DNA of 39,558 nt from the NCBI GenBank assembly GCA_015066405.1, contig SVOM01000014.1:1-39558 (forward strand). The letters are read 5' to 3'. The DNA is from Oscillospiraceae bacterium (lineage in GTDB: Bacteria > Bacillota > Clostridia > Oscillospirales > Acutalibacteraceae). Under the pieces are notes generated by a model. That model did not search any database. It worked only from the letters and a program-made list of their open reading frames with translations, and had not been told where the DNA came from. The stretch's first letter is position 1. The number at the start of each line of letters is the position of its first letter. Shown one piece after another: positions 7,305-15,177 of the stretch. The translations under genes were made by a program, and so were the position numbers.

Positions 7305-8134
7305 TCTTTTGCCTCCGAAACCAATTCTACTTTCTCACCTTCATCGATTACTTTTTCGATTTCTTTTACATACATACTGAACACGTTGTTTTCTATTTTA
7401 TTATTACAATAAATAAAATAGGGTGCTCGTATGCTTTTATCTTTAGATGTTTTTGTACTTACCATTATAATCTTTTCATCAATTCGATAAATTGAGTTAG
7501 TAGGTTGACCATTATTAAAATATAATTCTATCGTTCCACACTTATTTGTCTTATATGATTTTCTATTCTTTTTTCTGTATTTTTTATCAGTAAAATATCT
7601 TTTCTTGATTTCTAATTCATATGCTAATTTTTTCCACTGAGATACAACCTCATTAATATATTTCTTCAATTCGCCTGGCTGATAATCATAATGAGTTTCT
7701 AACGCAGAAACAAAGGGAGAGTCAGGATTTAAAAGAATTATGCGCAACCTACATTCGTTATTCATAACGGTATCTTTTATAAAATCAAAGTTATTAGTGG
7801 TCCATGTTCGTGCGTAAACATGAAGTATATCAATATTCTTTTTAGCTTCTTCAAAATATTTTTGATAATTTATGTTTCTAAGATTTGACCCTATATCCAC
7901 TAATCCAGTGTCGTCAACGGCTTTATCTAAATTTATTTTTTCGATAATCATATCAGTCATGGATTGTTTGAGAAAATACGAATCTAAGATAGAATATACG
8001 CCAGAGATTAAAAGTATAGACCCAATATCGCCTAAAAACTCAGGTTCTTTAATAAAAAGAAGTATTAAACCAACTATTGTTACCCCTAATGCTAAAATAA
8101 TATTTTTTTGTTTGAAAATCTTGTTTTTATCCAT
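7301..8134 (-). CDS. Two-helix membrane protein with a PLD/DUF5919-like cytoplasmic domain, element cargo
   Basis: The ATG at 8134 is preferred (277 residues) because GAGGAATTTT lies directly before it; the GTG at 8146 overlaps that site. Two N-terminal membrane helices (about residues 12-29 and 34-50) are followed by a cytoplasmic region. There, KNIDILHVYARTW, RLRIILLNPDSPFV and IYRIDEKIIMVS follow the alternating strand pattern of PLD-like domains such as DUF5919. I see no clear HxK catalytic pair, so it may bind a ligand rather than hydrolyse phosphodiesters. It is the first gene of a two-gene operon with the exonuclease. A role as membrane-bound sensor of the pair is inference. Confidence 0.6.
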   Translation of the reverse strand: MDKNKIFKQKNIILALGVTIVGLILLFIKEPEFLGDIGSILLISGVYSILDSYFLKQSMTDMIIEKINLDKAVDDTGLVDIGSNLRNINYQKYFEEAKKNIDILHVYARTWTTNNFDFIKDTVMNNECRLRIILLNPDSPFVSALETHYDYQPGELKKYINEVVSQWKKLAYELEIKKRYFTDKKYRKKNRKSYKTNKCGTIELYFNNGQPTNSIYRIDEKIIMVSTKTSKDKSIRAPYFIYCNNKIENNVFSMYVKEIEKVIDEGEKVELVSEAKE

Positions 8135-8229
8135 AAAATTCCTCACAAATAGTTTTTATTAATTATATCATAACATCACTACAATTTCAATGCGTTTAAT
8201 TTATTAACCTATATAGAAAACCTATTGCT

Positions 8230-8291
8230 TGTAGACAAATGTAGGCAAAAGAATGTTTTTTTGGAAATTTATTAATAATTTTGTAGGCAAA
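8230..8291. repeat. Three TGTAGRCAAA repeats near the element end, possible integrase arm sites
   Basis: TGTAGACAAA (8230-8239) and TGTAGGCAAA (8240-8249) are tandem with a 10-bp period, and a third TGTAGGCAAA lies at 8282-8291. All are within 140 bp of the tRNA 3' end. Short direct repeats at this place fit arm-type sites bound by the N-terminal domain of the integrase. The rest of 8135-8329 shows only AT-rich promoter-like sequence. Confidence 0.4.
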
Positions 8292-8329
8292 ATATGCAGT
8301 GCATTTGAATAAATATGGGGACAAAAGAA

Positions 8330-8356
8330 CACCGCAAGGAATCATTCCTTGCGGTG
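8330..8356 (-). terminator. Terminator downstream of tRNA-Arg
   Basis: CACCGCAAGGA and its complement (8330-8340 with 8346-8356) form an 11-bp stem around a 5-base loop. On the minus strand it is followed by TTCTTTTGT. It lies 6 bases after the tRNA CCA end. On the plus strand GGGTTTTT also follows, so it can act in both directions. Confidence 0.8.
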
Positions 8357-8362
8357 GGTTTT

Positions 8363-8406
8363 TGGCACCCCCTGTGCGAATCGAACGCGCAATTGACCCT
8401 TAGGAG
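8363..8406. other. Putative attachment site (att) in the tRNA 3' half
   Basis: The tRNA 3' half, from the CCA end to the anticodon loop, faces the integrase and cargo. It is the classical crossover region for tRNA-targeting tyrosine recombinases. No matching core repeat was found to the left in the window, so the exact core cannot be set. Confidence 0.45.
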
Positions 8407-8437
8407 GGGTCTGTTATATCCATTTAACTAAGGGGGC
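8363..8437 (-). tRNA. tRNA-Arg (anticodon CCU), CCA encoded
   Basis: The minus strand folds as a tRNA. The acceptor stem is GCCCCCT with AGGGGGT, followed by discriminator G and an encoded CCA. The D arm contains GTTAAATGGATATAAC. The anticodon stem GACCC/GGGTC encloses loop CTCCTAA, giving anticodon CCU for AGG codons. A 4-base variable region and the T loop TTCGATT follow. Two pairs are imperfect: G1-U72 and a C-A mismatch in the T stem. Both involve the 3' half, which the integrated element would have replaced. The gene is probably still functional because the conserved bases are present. Confidence 0.9.
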
Positions 8438-8476
8438 AAATATTAAATTTATGCACGATATGCGAGCCTATATTCA

Positions 8477-8541
8477 CTCCTAAGCGGTAGATACTGCTAC
8501 CACTTAGGAGGGGCTTGTTATATCCATTTAACTATGTAGGC
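8477..8541 (-). pseudogene. Degenerate tRNA-Arg(CCU) copy fused to a long hairpin
   Basis: Upstream of the intact tRNA, the 5' half of a second tRNA is recognisable: acceptor-like GCCTACA, the same D arm and the same CTCCTAA anticodon loop. About 32 bases match the intact gene with two mismatches. The anticodon stem is broken at two pairs and no T loop follows. Instead, the sequence from the anticodon loop onward forms a 14-bp hairpin (8477-8490 with 8497-8510) around ATACTG. It cannot be a working tRNA. It may be a relic of tandem tRNA genes or of an earlier insertion. Confidence 0.6.
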
Positions 8542-8564
8542 GTACAATAATATAATTTTAACCT

Positions 8565-8597
8565 AAAAGCCGTGTTTTGTCAAGAAACACGGCTTTT
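8565..8597 (-). terminator. Terminator of the deacetylase-like gene
   Basis: AAAAGCCGTGTTT (8565-8577) pairs perfectly with 8585-8597 around a 7-base loop. Five bases after the stop codon of the minus-strand gene the transcript enters this stem, which ends in a T run. Confidence 0.8.
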
Positions 8598-8601
8598 GCT
8601 T

Positions 8602-9375
8602 TTATATTGTTTCTTCAAAGAAAATGCTTTTATACCCGTTTTGCGTAAGGTGAGCAAATGTGGAATCCAGTTTATCCATATATTCGGGTTGGTAGTGCTG
8701 ATAAAACGGGTAGAAATACTGCTCGTGTATCATAACCTTTATAAAATCACGGTCGTAAAGTGCGGTAAGCTTTGACCTAATATCATCAATATCAAAACAG
8801 TTAAGAATTATATCTATTCCCGCATATGTTATGACGTTATGCAAAACATTCTCCCCTTGTCTTATTTTCTCATCAAGCACTTTTGGGGTTTGGTAGGAAG
8901 TGCGTGGGTTATCGGGTGTTCCGTAAAGTCCTAAAAGTCCGTTTACACCAATGTCATAAAGTGCGTTGAGGCCTTTTTCGGTTACTACACAAAAATGTAT
9001 GGTGGTGGCTTTTGACAATGATTTTTCCCCTGCAAAGCGTATTATTTCGCGATGTACACTGTCGCAATCGGCAAAAACCTCATTGTAGTCCGATTCCTCA
9101 TACGGCATCGGCGGGTTCTCCTTGCGTGAGTGAAAGGACAATTTAAGCCAATCAGCGTTTTTAGTCCATTCATCTTTAAATTTATCGGTCATTTCCGACA
9201 AACAAAAATCTTCGCTTTCATAAAAAAGATTGAGCTGCACCTTTAGATTATATTTATCGTGAAGGGCTTTATACATATTCAGATAGGGGTGCTCAAAAAT
9301 ACTTTTAAAATTCCCCTTGGTTAAATCTTTTAAAAAAATTATATTATCATCAACTGTAAAACAAAATTTTTTCAT
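8602..9375 (-). CDS. Polysaccharide-deacetylase-like protein, uncharacterised
   Basis: 257 residues, no signal peptide. The N-terminal FTVDDN and a central LSFHSRKENP resemble the catalytic Asp-Asp strand and the His-containing metal motif of the NodB/carbohydrate esterase 4 fold. Near the C-terminus, FIKVMIHEQYFYPFYQHY is rich in His and aromatic residues, as in the last motif of such enzymes. The match is only pattern-level, and the usual HxxxH spacing is not clear. AAAGGAA lies 12 bases before the ATG. It is monocistronic, with its own terminator. A cytoplasmic deacetylase or a related TIM-barrel hydrolase are both possible. Confidence 0.5.
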   Translation of the reverse strand: MKKFCFTVDDNIIFLKDLTKGNFKSIFEHPYLNMYKALHDKYNLKVQLNLFYESEDFCLSEMTDKFKDEWTKNADWLKLSFHSRKENPPMPYEESDYNEVFADCDSVHREIIRFAGEKSLSKATTIHFCVVTEKGLNALYDIGVNGLLGLYGTPDNPRTSYQTPKVLDEKIRQGENVLHNVITYAGIDIILNCFDIDDIRSKLTALYDRDFIKVMIHEQYFYPFYQHYQPEYMDKLDSTFAHLTQNGYKSIFFEETI

Positions 9376-9440
9376 ACAATTTTTATTCCTTTCAAAATAA
9401 ACTAATATTGCTCGTTTTCGTAAGGTAATATATTAAACCA

Positions 9441-10796
9441 TTATGGATTTATATCGATGCGTCGCAAGAGTGCGGCGCACTCTACGTGCGCGGTGCGTGG
9501 GAATAAATCAACGGGGGTATACTCGGCAAGTTTATAGCCGAGTTTTGAAAGCACCGCAATATCTCTCGCAAGGGTAGAGCTATCGCACGAAACGTACACA
9601 ATTCTTTCGGGAGAGAAATCGTTAGCTATCGTGTTAAGTAATTCTTCATCGCACCCCTTTCTCGGCGGGTCAACAATTACAACATCGGGCTTTTCGCCAC
9701 GCTCGGCCAACTGCTTTGCGGCAGCTGCCGCATCGGCACATATAAATTCAGCATTATTAATACCGTTAATTTCGGCATTAATTTTAGCATCACGTACAGC
9801 ATCGGGGACAATTTCGGCCCCGATGATTTTTTTAGCTTTTTTTGCCATTGAAAGACCAATAGTACCTGCGCCGCAATACAAATCGAGCACTGTTTTGCCT
9901 TTTGGTTCGGCATACTCGGCGGCTTTTTCGTATAGCACCTCTGCCATATCGCGATTAACCTGATAAAACGACAAGGGGGAAATGCGCACCTTTACGCCGC
10001 ACAGTATATCGGTAATGTATGTATCCCCAAAAAGCAACACACATTTATCTCCCAAGATAACGTTGGTGTCTTTTTTGTTTATATTTAACTGTACACTTTT
10101 TAAGTTTTCGCCCAAAAGGTCTTTAAGGTGGTTTACTAAAACATCGGGGTTTGGAACGGTATCGCCGTTAATTACAAGCACCGTCATTAGCTCACTTGTT
10201 TTAGCGGCTTGGCGAAGATAAATATGCCGCACAAGTCCCGTATGTGTTTCTTCATTATAAATAGATATATTATTTTCTTTTATCCATTTTGTTATAACGG
10301 CGCAAATATTCGCAAAAATTTCGGGCTGTAAAAGGCAGTTTTCATTCTCGATTACTCTATGCGAGTGGGTGCCGAAAAACCCCACATTACCGTTTTCGCT
10401 TATCGGGTATTGCGCTTTATTTCGGTAGCCGTAAACATTTTTAGCTCCGATTATCTCTCTTGGCTTCATATCAATTCCGCCGATACGTTTTATCGAATTG
10501 TACACCTTATCTTGCTTTATTTCGCACTCGGCGGCATAAGAAATATGCCTATAAACACATCCGCCGCAACGGCTGAATACCTCGCAGTCGGGATTAGCTC
10601 GAGCAATAGCGGCATTGATAATTTCTACTGCCTTGCCGTAGGCATACGCTTTTTTTACCTTTAATATCTTTACTCGCACGGTGTCGCCCTTGGCAGTAAG
10701 CGGCACAAAAACCGCCATACCGTCAAAACGCCCAACACCGCTGCCTGTTGAAGCGTAGCCGTCAATTTCGAGTATTATCTCATCGTTCTTTTTCAT
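9441..10796 (-). CDS. rlmD: 23S rRNA (uracil-C5)-methyltransferase RlmD/RumA family
   Basis: 451 residues. The N-terminal TRAM domain covers about residues 1-60. The iron-sulfur cluster Cys motif is CEVFSRCGGC (near 72-81), with a distal Cys in ENENCLLQPE. The Rossmann methyltransferase domain shows VLDLYCGAGTIGLSMA (SAM binding), VIVDPPRKGCDEE and the catalytic Cys in YVSCDSSTLARD. It methylates a specific uridine of 23S rRNA using SAM. It lies five bases after maf on the same strand, so they form an operon. RlmD and RlmCD homologues are hard to separate by eye, so the exact target uridine is uncertain. Confidence 0.92.
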   Translation of the reverse strand: MKKNDEIILEIDGYASTGSGVGRFDGMAVFVPLTAKGDTVRVKILKVKKAYAYGKAVEIINAAIARANPDCEVFSRCGGCVYRHISYAAECEIKQDKVYNSIKRIGGIDMKPREIIGAKNVYGYRNKAQYPISENGNVGFFGTHSHRVIENENCLLQPEIFANICAVITKWIKENNISIYNEETHTGLVRHIYLRQAAKTSELMTVLVINGDTVPNPDVLVNHLKDLLGENLKSVQLNINKKDTNVILGDKCVLLFGDTYITDILCGVKVRISPLSFYQVNRDMAEVLYEKAAEYAEPKGKTVLDLYCGAGTIGLSMAKKAKKIIGAEIVPDAVRDAKINAEINGINNAEFICADAAAAAKQLAERGEKPDVVIVDPPRKGCDEELLNTIANDFSPERIVYVSCDSSTLARDIAVLSKLGYKLAEYTPVDLFPRTAHVECAALLRRIDINP

Positions 10797-10801
10797 CTAT
10801 A

Positions 10802-11368
10802 TCACACTACTGTTTCGCAAAATTTTTTAAGTTCACGTTTAAGTCGAGCCACAGGCAAGCCAACGATATTGAAAAAGTCGCCGTCTATGCGCTTTACAAG
10901 TGCAGAGCCAAAGCCCTGTATTCCGTAAGCGCCCGCTTTATCGGTATATTCATTTGTGGCCAAATATTCTTCAATTTCGGTGTCGCTGAGCGGATAAAAC
11001 TCAACAAGAGAGGTTTCGGAAAAACTATATGTTTTACCGTTTTTACAAAATGAGCAACCCGTTATTACTTTATGGGTGTTACCCGAGAGTAATTTAAGCA
11101 TAATTTTAGCGTCTTCTCGGTCCTTCGGCTTGCCAAGCATTATATCTCCCAAAAAAACTGCCGTGTCCGAGCCGATAGTTAGAGCATCGGGGTGGGAAGC
11201 CGATATATGCATAGCTTTTTGCACCGCAAGAAACTCAGGTGCAAAGAGCGGGTCGATGCCTTTTGGCAAAATTTCTTCAATATCGGCGGGTAAGCACTCA
11301 AAATTTGGCAGTATAAATTTCAAAAGTTCCTGCCGCCTTGGAGAGTTCGAAGCTAATATATATTTCAT
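10802..11368 (-). CDS. maf: Maf family nucleoside triphosphate pyrophosphatase
   Basis: 188 residues, the usual family length. ILASNSPRRQELL at the N-terminus is the Maf signature (substrate and metal binding), followed by TIGSDTAVFLGDIMLGKP with the catalytic Asp and GAYGIQGFGSALVKRIDGDF near the C-terminus. Maf proteins hydrolyse dTTP/UTP or modified nucleotides to monophosphates and help limit their incorporation or affect septation. It is the first gene of an operon with rlmD. The stop codon is TGA, useful evidence that TGA is a stop in this genome. Confidence 0.95.
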   Translation of the reverse strand: MKYILASNSPRRQELLKFILPNFECLPADIEEILPKGIDPLFAPEFLAVQKAMHISASHPDALTIGSDTAVFLGDIMLGKPKDREDAKIMLKLLSGNTHKVITGCSFCKNGKTYSFSETSLVEFYPLSDTEIEEYLATNEYTDKAGAYGIQGFGSALVKRIDGDFFNIVGLPVARLKRELKKFCETVV

Positions 11369-11470
11369 AAAAAAACCTCATTTTTTTGTTATCTACCCGA
11401 TTATTTTACCACAAACCGAAAAAAAGTGCATTATTTTTTAAAAAAATAGCCCAAAAAAGTAAAGATGTCG

Positions 11471-11499
11471 GTGAATGTCGCAAAATGATTCGCTATAAT
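11471..11499 (+). promoter_or_regulatory. Possible promoter of the phage module
   Basis: TATAAT at 11494-11499 has a weak -35-like GTGAAT 17 bases upstream. It lies about 62 bases before the first phage gene. No operator or repressor gene is visible nearby. Confidence 0.35.
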
Positions 11500-11560
11500 A
11501 CGTGGCGTAGGGCGAGCCAAACAAACGGCTGTTGCCCATTTTAAGTCGGGAGGAATCGAT

Positions 11561-11824
11561 TTGGCAAAAAGCAAAACACTTAAGGACATAATGCTATCGC
11601 TCTTAAAACAAAAGGCGAGTGATGAAGAAAAGCTGGCGCTTAAAGAACTCGGCTTCAACATCAAAAGTCCTACCAAGCAAACCGTTATTATGGCGGCGCT
11701 TTATAAAAAGGCGGCGAGCGGAGATTTAAGTGCTATAAAGGAGTTGCGCTCAATAGTGTCGAACGGTGCTACCGACAATTTGTATTCAGGGGTGGTGATG
11801 ATAGTAGATGATATCAAAAATTAA
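11561..11824 (+). CDS. Putative terminase small subunit
   Basis: 87 residues, TTG start with GGGAGG seven bases upstream. The sequence is mostly helical and charged, with a likely helix-turn-helix (KSPTKQTVIMAALYKKAASG, about 51-70) followed by GDLSAIKELRSIVSN. This resembles small terminase DNA-recognition proteins that precede PBSX-like large terminases. Its end overlaps the large-terminase start by 17 bases. Assignment rests on position, size and fold pattern rather than a strong signature. It would recognise the packaging site and stimulate the large subunit. Confidence 0.6.
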   Translation: MAKSKTLKDIMLSLLKQKASDEEKLALKELGFNIKSPTKQTVIMAALYKKAASGDLSAIKELRSIVSNGATDNLYSGVVMIVDDIKN

Positions 11825-13106
11825 AATTTCCGATATTATCGGCAGCGGCTATGATGATTTTTGAAACGATAAACACCGCTATCGCGTTCTAAAAGGGGGA
11901 AAGGGCTCTAAAAAATCTACCACAACGGCGCTCAATTTAATATACCGCCTTATGAAATATAAAGGTAGTAATTTACTTGTTGTCCGTGCGGTTATGAACA
12001 CCCACAGAGACTCAACCTTTGCACAGCTTAAATGGGCGCAGGAAAAATTAAATGTGGCGCATTTATGGCAAAACACAGTGTCGCCAATGGAAATGGTGTA
12101 CAAGCCCACGGGACAAAAAATACTGTTTCGCGGATTTGATGATGTTCTAAAGCTCGCTTCAACCACAGTTAATACAGGTCATTTATGCTTTGTATGGATA
12201 GAGGAAGCGTTCGAAATAGAACGAGAGGAAGATTTCGAAAAACTCGATTTATCGGTGCCAAGAGGTAGCGTATCGGGTGGACTTTTTAAGCAAACAACCA
12301 TAACCTTTAACCCCTGGAGCGAAAAGCACTGGCTTAAAAAAAGATTTTTTGATGGCGGCAGTAAAAACGTATCGTGCTATTCTACAAACTATTTGTGCAA
12401 CGAATTTTTAGATGCTACCGACAAAGCGGTTTTTGAGAGTATGAAAAACACAAACCCATCACGCTATAGCGTGGCGGGGCTTGGCAACTGGGGTATTGCC
12501 GACGGGCTCGTTTTCGAAAATTACACCGCGGAGGTACCTAATATACCAAATGAGCAGTTGTGGAAATGGCGGCACTTTTTTGGGCTTGATTACGGCTACA
12601 CAAACGACCCAACGGCATTTATAGCCATTATGGTTAATCCCATAGATAAGCTGATTTACATATATGATGAGTTTTATAAATGCCGAATGCTTAATTCCGA
12701 CATAGCGGAGCTTATAAAGAAAAAGGGCTACGCTAAGGAGCGCATACGAGCCGACTGTGCCGAGCCAAAAAGTAATGATGACCTACGGCGACTTGGCATA
12801 TCACGTATTATGCCATCGATAAAAGGCGCCGACAGTATTTTAAACGGAATCGCAAACATTTCGGAATACAAAATTTATGTAAATCCCAAGTGCGTTAACA
12901 CCTTAAAAGAGTTATCGAGCTATGTATGGGAGAAAAATTCGACGGGTGCAAAAGCCCGTCCGGTAGACAAAGATAATCACTTGATGGATGCTTTGCGTTA
13001 TGCATTTCAGGATGTAAAGCTTTTTCATCCCGAAAGGGAGGACGGAATAACTCACACTGCATCCGGCGGAATAACAAAAAAAGATTTAAACGGAGGTTGG
13101 ATTTAA
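11808..13106 (+). pseudogene. terL: Phage terminase large subunit interrupted by an in-frame TGA
   Basis: The frame from ATG 11808 encodes 432 codons, but codon 19 (11862-11864) is TGA, in the sequence DDF-stop-NDKHRYR where this PBSX-like family usually has Trp. Behind it come Walker A (GGKGSKKST), Walker B (LCFVWIEEAF), the coupling motif TFNPWSEKHW and the RNase H-like nuclease acidic residues (GLDYGYTNDP, RADCAEP, DKDNHLMDAL). A restart at ATG 11952 would give 384 residues lacking the P-loop, hence no packaging ATPase. The rest of the gene is intact, so the change is recent or tolerated by readthrough. Confidence 0.85.
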
Positions 13107-13285
13107 TGCTAACAGTTACTTTAGTTATGACAGGCTTTGCCTTTTTCCTTTTAGGAATAATTTTAGGCAATATTTACAGCAGTAAAAAGCCCCACAAGGC
13201 ACCACCGAAGCATACGGCAAACCGTATGAGTGTTTCGGCAGAGTATAGGGACTTTTTAAATTATGATGGTAGTGAACAGGCGTAA
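13106..13285 (+). CDS. Small single-pass membrane protein of the phage module
   Basis: 59 residues from ATG 13106, which shares its A with the terminase stop (TAATG) and has GGAGG nine bases upstream. An upstream in-frame TTG (13097) is too close to that site. One N-terminal membrane helix (VTLVMTGFAFFLLGIILG) is followed by a basic, Pro-rich cytoplasmic tail. I recognise no family. Its position between terminase and scaffold is unusual for a membrane protein; it may be a superinfection-exclusion or assembly-site protein, but this is a guess. Confidence 0.6.
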   Translation: MLTVTLVMTGFAFFLLGIILGNIYSSKKPHKAPPKHTANRMSVSAEYRDFLNYDGSEQA

Positions 13286-13312
13286 CGCCTTTATATAGAA
13301 GGGAGAATTTTT

Positions 13313-13975
13313 ATGAGTGAACAACATACAAACGATTCGGTTGTACTACCAAATACAACCGAAAACGGCGGTGTAGCCGAGGTTACCGATACCAACCCGT
13401 GCGGCCTCGACCACGAAAAAAATGATGGGAAAATTCGCGTAAAATTCAATAAGGAAATACGTGAGTTATCTACTGAAGAGGCGTCTGTTTTGGCACAAAA
13501 GGGGCTCAAATTTGATACGGTGAGCGGCGAGCTTGAAAGACTGCGTGCGCTTGCTAAATCAAGCGGAAAAAACATAACCGATTTTATTACCGAAATAGAA
13601 AACCAGCAAAGAAATGCCCACAAAAATGCTTTAATGGAAAGCTGTTCGGGAAATAGCGAGTTAGTAGACCGCATCATTGAGCTTGAGGGCGGCATGGCTA
13701 CCGAAGAAATTATGGGACTCGATGAATTAATGCGCGAGTTTCCCGAAATTAAATCGGCAAGCGATGTGCCCGAATCGGTTTTGGAGCAGGTAGAGATTAA
13801 GGGTGGAAATTTGTTTGATGCGTATCTAAGATACCTCCATCAGCAAACACGCCAAGCCATACGGCATTTAGAAGAACGCAAAAAAACCGAGCAAAGCAGT
13901 GTCGGTTCACAAACAGGCAGCGGCATTACCGCGGCCGACACAAATGAAGAGTTCATAAAGGGACTCTGGAATTAA
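13313..13975 (+). CDS. Putative capsid scaffolding protein
   Basis: 220 residues, AGAAGGGAG before the ATG. The protein is acidic and mostly helical, with a disordered Thr/Asn-rich start, a conserved-looking IRVKFNKEIRELSTEEASVL segment, a long coiled-coil-like stretch (about 65-110) and a polar C-terminal tail. Scaffolding proteins of tailed phages have this composition and lie directly before the major capsid gene, as here. No protease motif is seen. Assignment is by position and composition. Confidence 0.6.
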   Translation: MSEQHTNDSVVLPNTTENGGVAEVTDTNPCGLDHEKNDGKIRVKFNKEIRELSTEEASVLAQKGLKFDTVSGELERLRALAKSSGKNITDFITEIENQQRNAHKNALMESCSGNSELVDRIIELEGGMATEEIMGLDELMREFPEIKSASDVPESVLEQVEIKGGNLFDAYLRYLHQQTRQAIRHLEERKKTEQSSVGSQTGSGITAADTNEEFIKGLWN

Positions 13976-13991
13976 AAAAGGAGAAAATGAT

Positions 13992-15170
13992 ATGTCAATC
14001 AATTCATTAGAAACAGCAACAAGATACTCAGCAGAGCTTGACAAGCTTTTTTCACAAAAGAGTGCAACCGGCTTTTTTGCCGATAACGCTTTTGGCAAAA
14101 AGTTTGTAGGCGCAAAAACGGTTATTATCCCCGATATCAATTTTCAGGGCTTAGCCGATTATAACCGCGATACAGGTTTTACCCGCGGCGCAATTACCGT
14201 GTCCAACACATCATACACAATGCAGATGGACCGCGCCCGTTCCTTGCAGATTGACCGCGAGGATATGGATGAAACAGGCGTTGCAAACCTTGCAGGTAAA
14301 ATTCTTGGCGAATATGTACGCACAAAGGTTGTTCCCGAGTGTGATGCTTATGTAATTTCCAAGCTTGCAGGTTTGGCGGCTACCCGCAGCAACCTCGTAT
14401 CAGGCGATATCGCTCATCCGTTTGAAACCCTTTGCACCCTTATCAAAGAGGTACAAAAAGAGGTTGGCTATGATGAAGAACTCGTAGCATTTATCGATGG
14501 CGGCATTTATGCGCTTTTACAGAATACACCTGAAATTTCTCGCCAAATTATCGTAAGCGATTTTAAACAGGGCGATATTAATCTTCAGGTAAACTCTATC
14601 AACGGCGTGGCACTTATTCCCGTAATGTCTGAGAGAATGAGAACGGCTTACGAGTTTAAAGCAGGCGAGGCAGGCGGTTTTGTACCTGCAGACAACAGCA
14701 AATCGGTTTATATGATGGTTTGCCCCAAAAAAGGCGCACACTTAGTTAGAAAGACCGAAAATATGCGTATCTTCACACCCGAGCAGAACGTTGATGCCGA
14801 TGCCTACAAGTTCGATTACCGCATTTACTACGATGTATTTGTAAAGAAAAGCGGCCTCGATGCCATTTGGGCTTGGTTATCTCCTGAGGTGTCCATTACA
14901 GCTCAGCCCGAAGATATAACTGTTGCCGAAGGCGAAATTTCAGAGGAGCTTTCGGTTACCGCAGTGGCTGACGGTGCCGAGCTTTCTTACCAGTGGTATA
15001 AAGCGGCCGATGCTGCAGGTAACGATGCCGTTAAGGTTAAGGGTGCTAATGCTGCAAGCTTAACCCTTGATACATCGCTTACTGCCGGCGAATATCACTA
15101 CTTTGTAAAGATTACAGTAGACGGTATCGGCACGGTTCTTTCCGATGTTGCTACAGTTACTGTAGAATAA
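13992..15170 (+). CDS. Major capsid protein with C-terminal Ig-like domain
   Basis: 392 residues; GGAGAAAATGAT gives a strong ribosome site. The first 295 residues look like an HK97-fold capsid protein of the P22/N4gp56-like kind: N-terminal helix, then FFADNAFGKKFVGAKTVIIP, TRGAITVSNTSYTMQMDRAR and a long helix DETGVANLAGKILGEYVR. From about residue 298 a separate Ig-like domain follows (ITAQPEDITVAEG, then LSYQWYKAADAAG and ending SDVATVTVE). Such surface domains decorate capsids and may bind carbohydrates or mucus. Codon choice is the most host-adapted in the module, as expected for an abundant protein. Confidence 0.85.
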   Translation: MSINSLETATRYSAELDKLFSQKSATGFFADNAFGKKFVGAKTVIIPDINFQGLADYNRDTGFTRGAITVSNTSYTMQMDRARSLQIDREDMDETGVANLAGKILGEYVRTKVVPECDAYVISKLAGLAATRSNLVSGDIAHPFETLCTLIKEVQKEVGYDEELVAFIDGGIYALLQNTPEISRQIIVSDFKQGDINLQVNSINGVALIPVMSERMRTAYEFKAGEAGGFVPADNSKSVYMMVCPKKGAHLVRKTENMRIFTPEQNVDADAYKFDYRIYYDVFVKKSGLDAIWAWLSPEVSITAQPEDITVAEGEISEELSVTAVADGAELSYQWYKAADAAGNDAVKVKGANAASLTLDTSLTAGEYHYFVKITVDGIGTVLSDVATVTVE

Positions 15171-15177
15171 TTTAAGC

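Larger units (their letters stand above)
1..8400. mobile_element. Right-hand part of an integrative element at tRNA-Arg(CCU)
   Basis: The block holds a serine recombinase, an XRE repressor divergent from a helicase-like gene, an excisionase and a tyrosine integrase, followed by two AT-rich cargo genes. It ends at the 3' end of a tRNA-Arg gene, the usual target of tyrosine integrases. The amidoligase/amidotransferase pair at the left is also typical accessory or conjugative-element content in gut Firmicutes. No copy of the tRNA 3' end was seen further left in the window, so the other end is outside it. The serine recombinase part could instead be a second, nested element. The boundaries are inferred. 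Confidence 0.65.

Noticed and set aside
11862-11864. TGA read as Trp by genetic-code change in the phage module
   Set aside because: All other Trp codons in the cluster are TGG, and TGA clearly ends chromosomal genes such as maf; a single nonsense change or readthrough is simpler.
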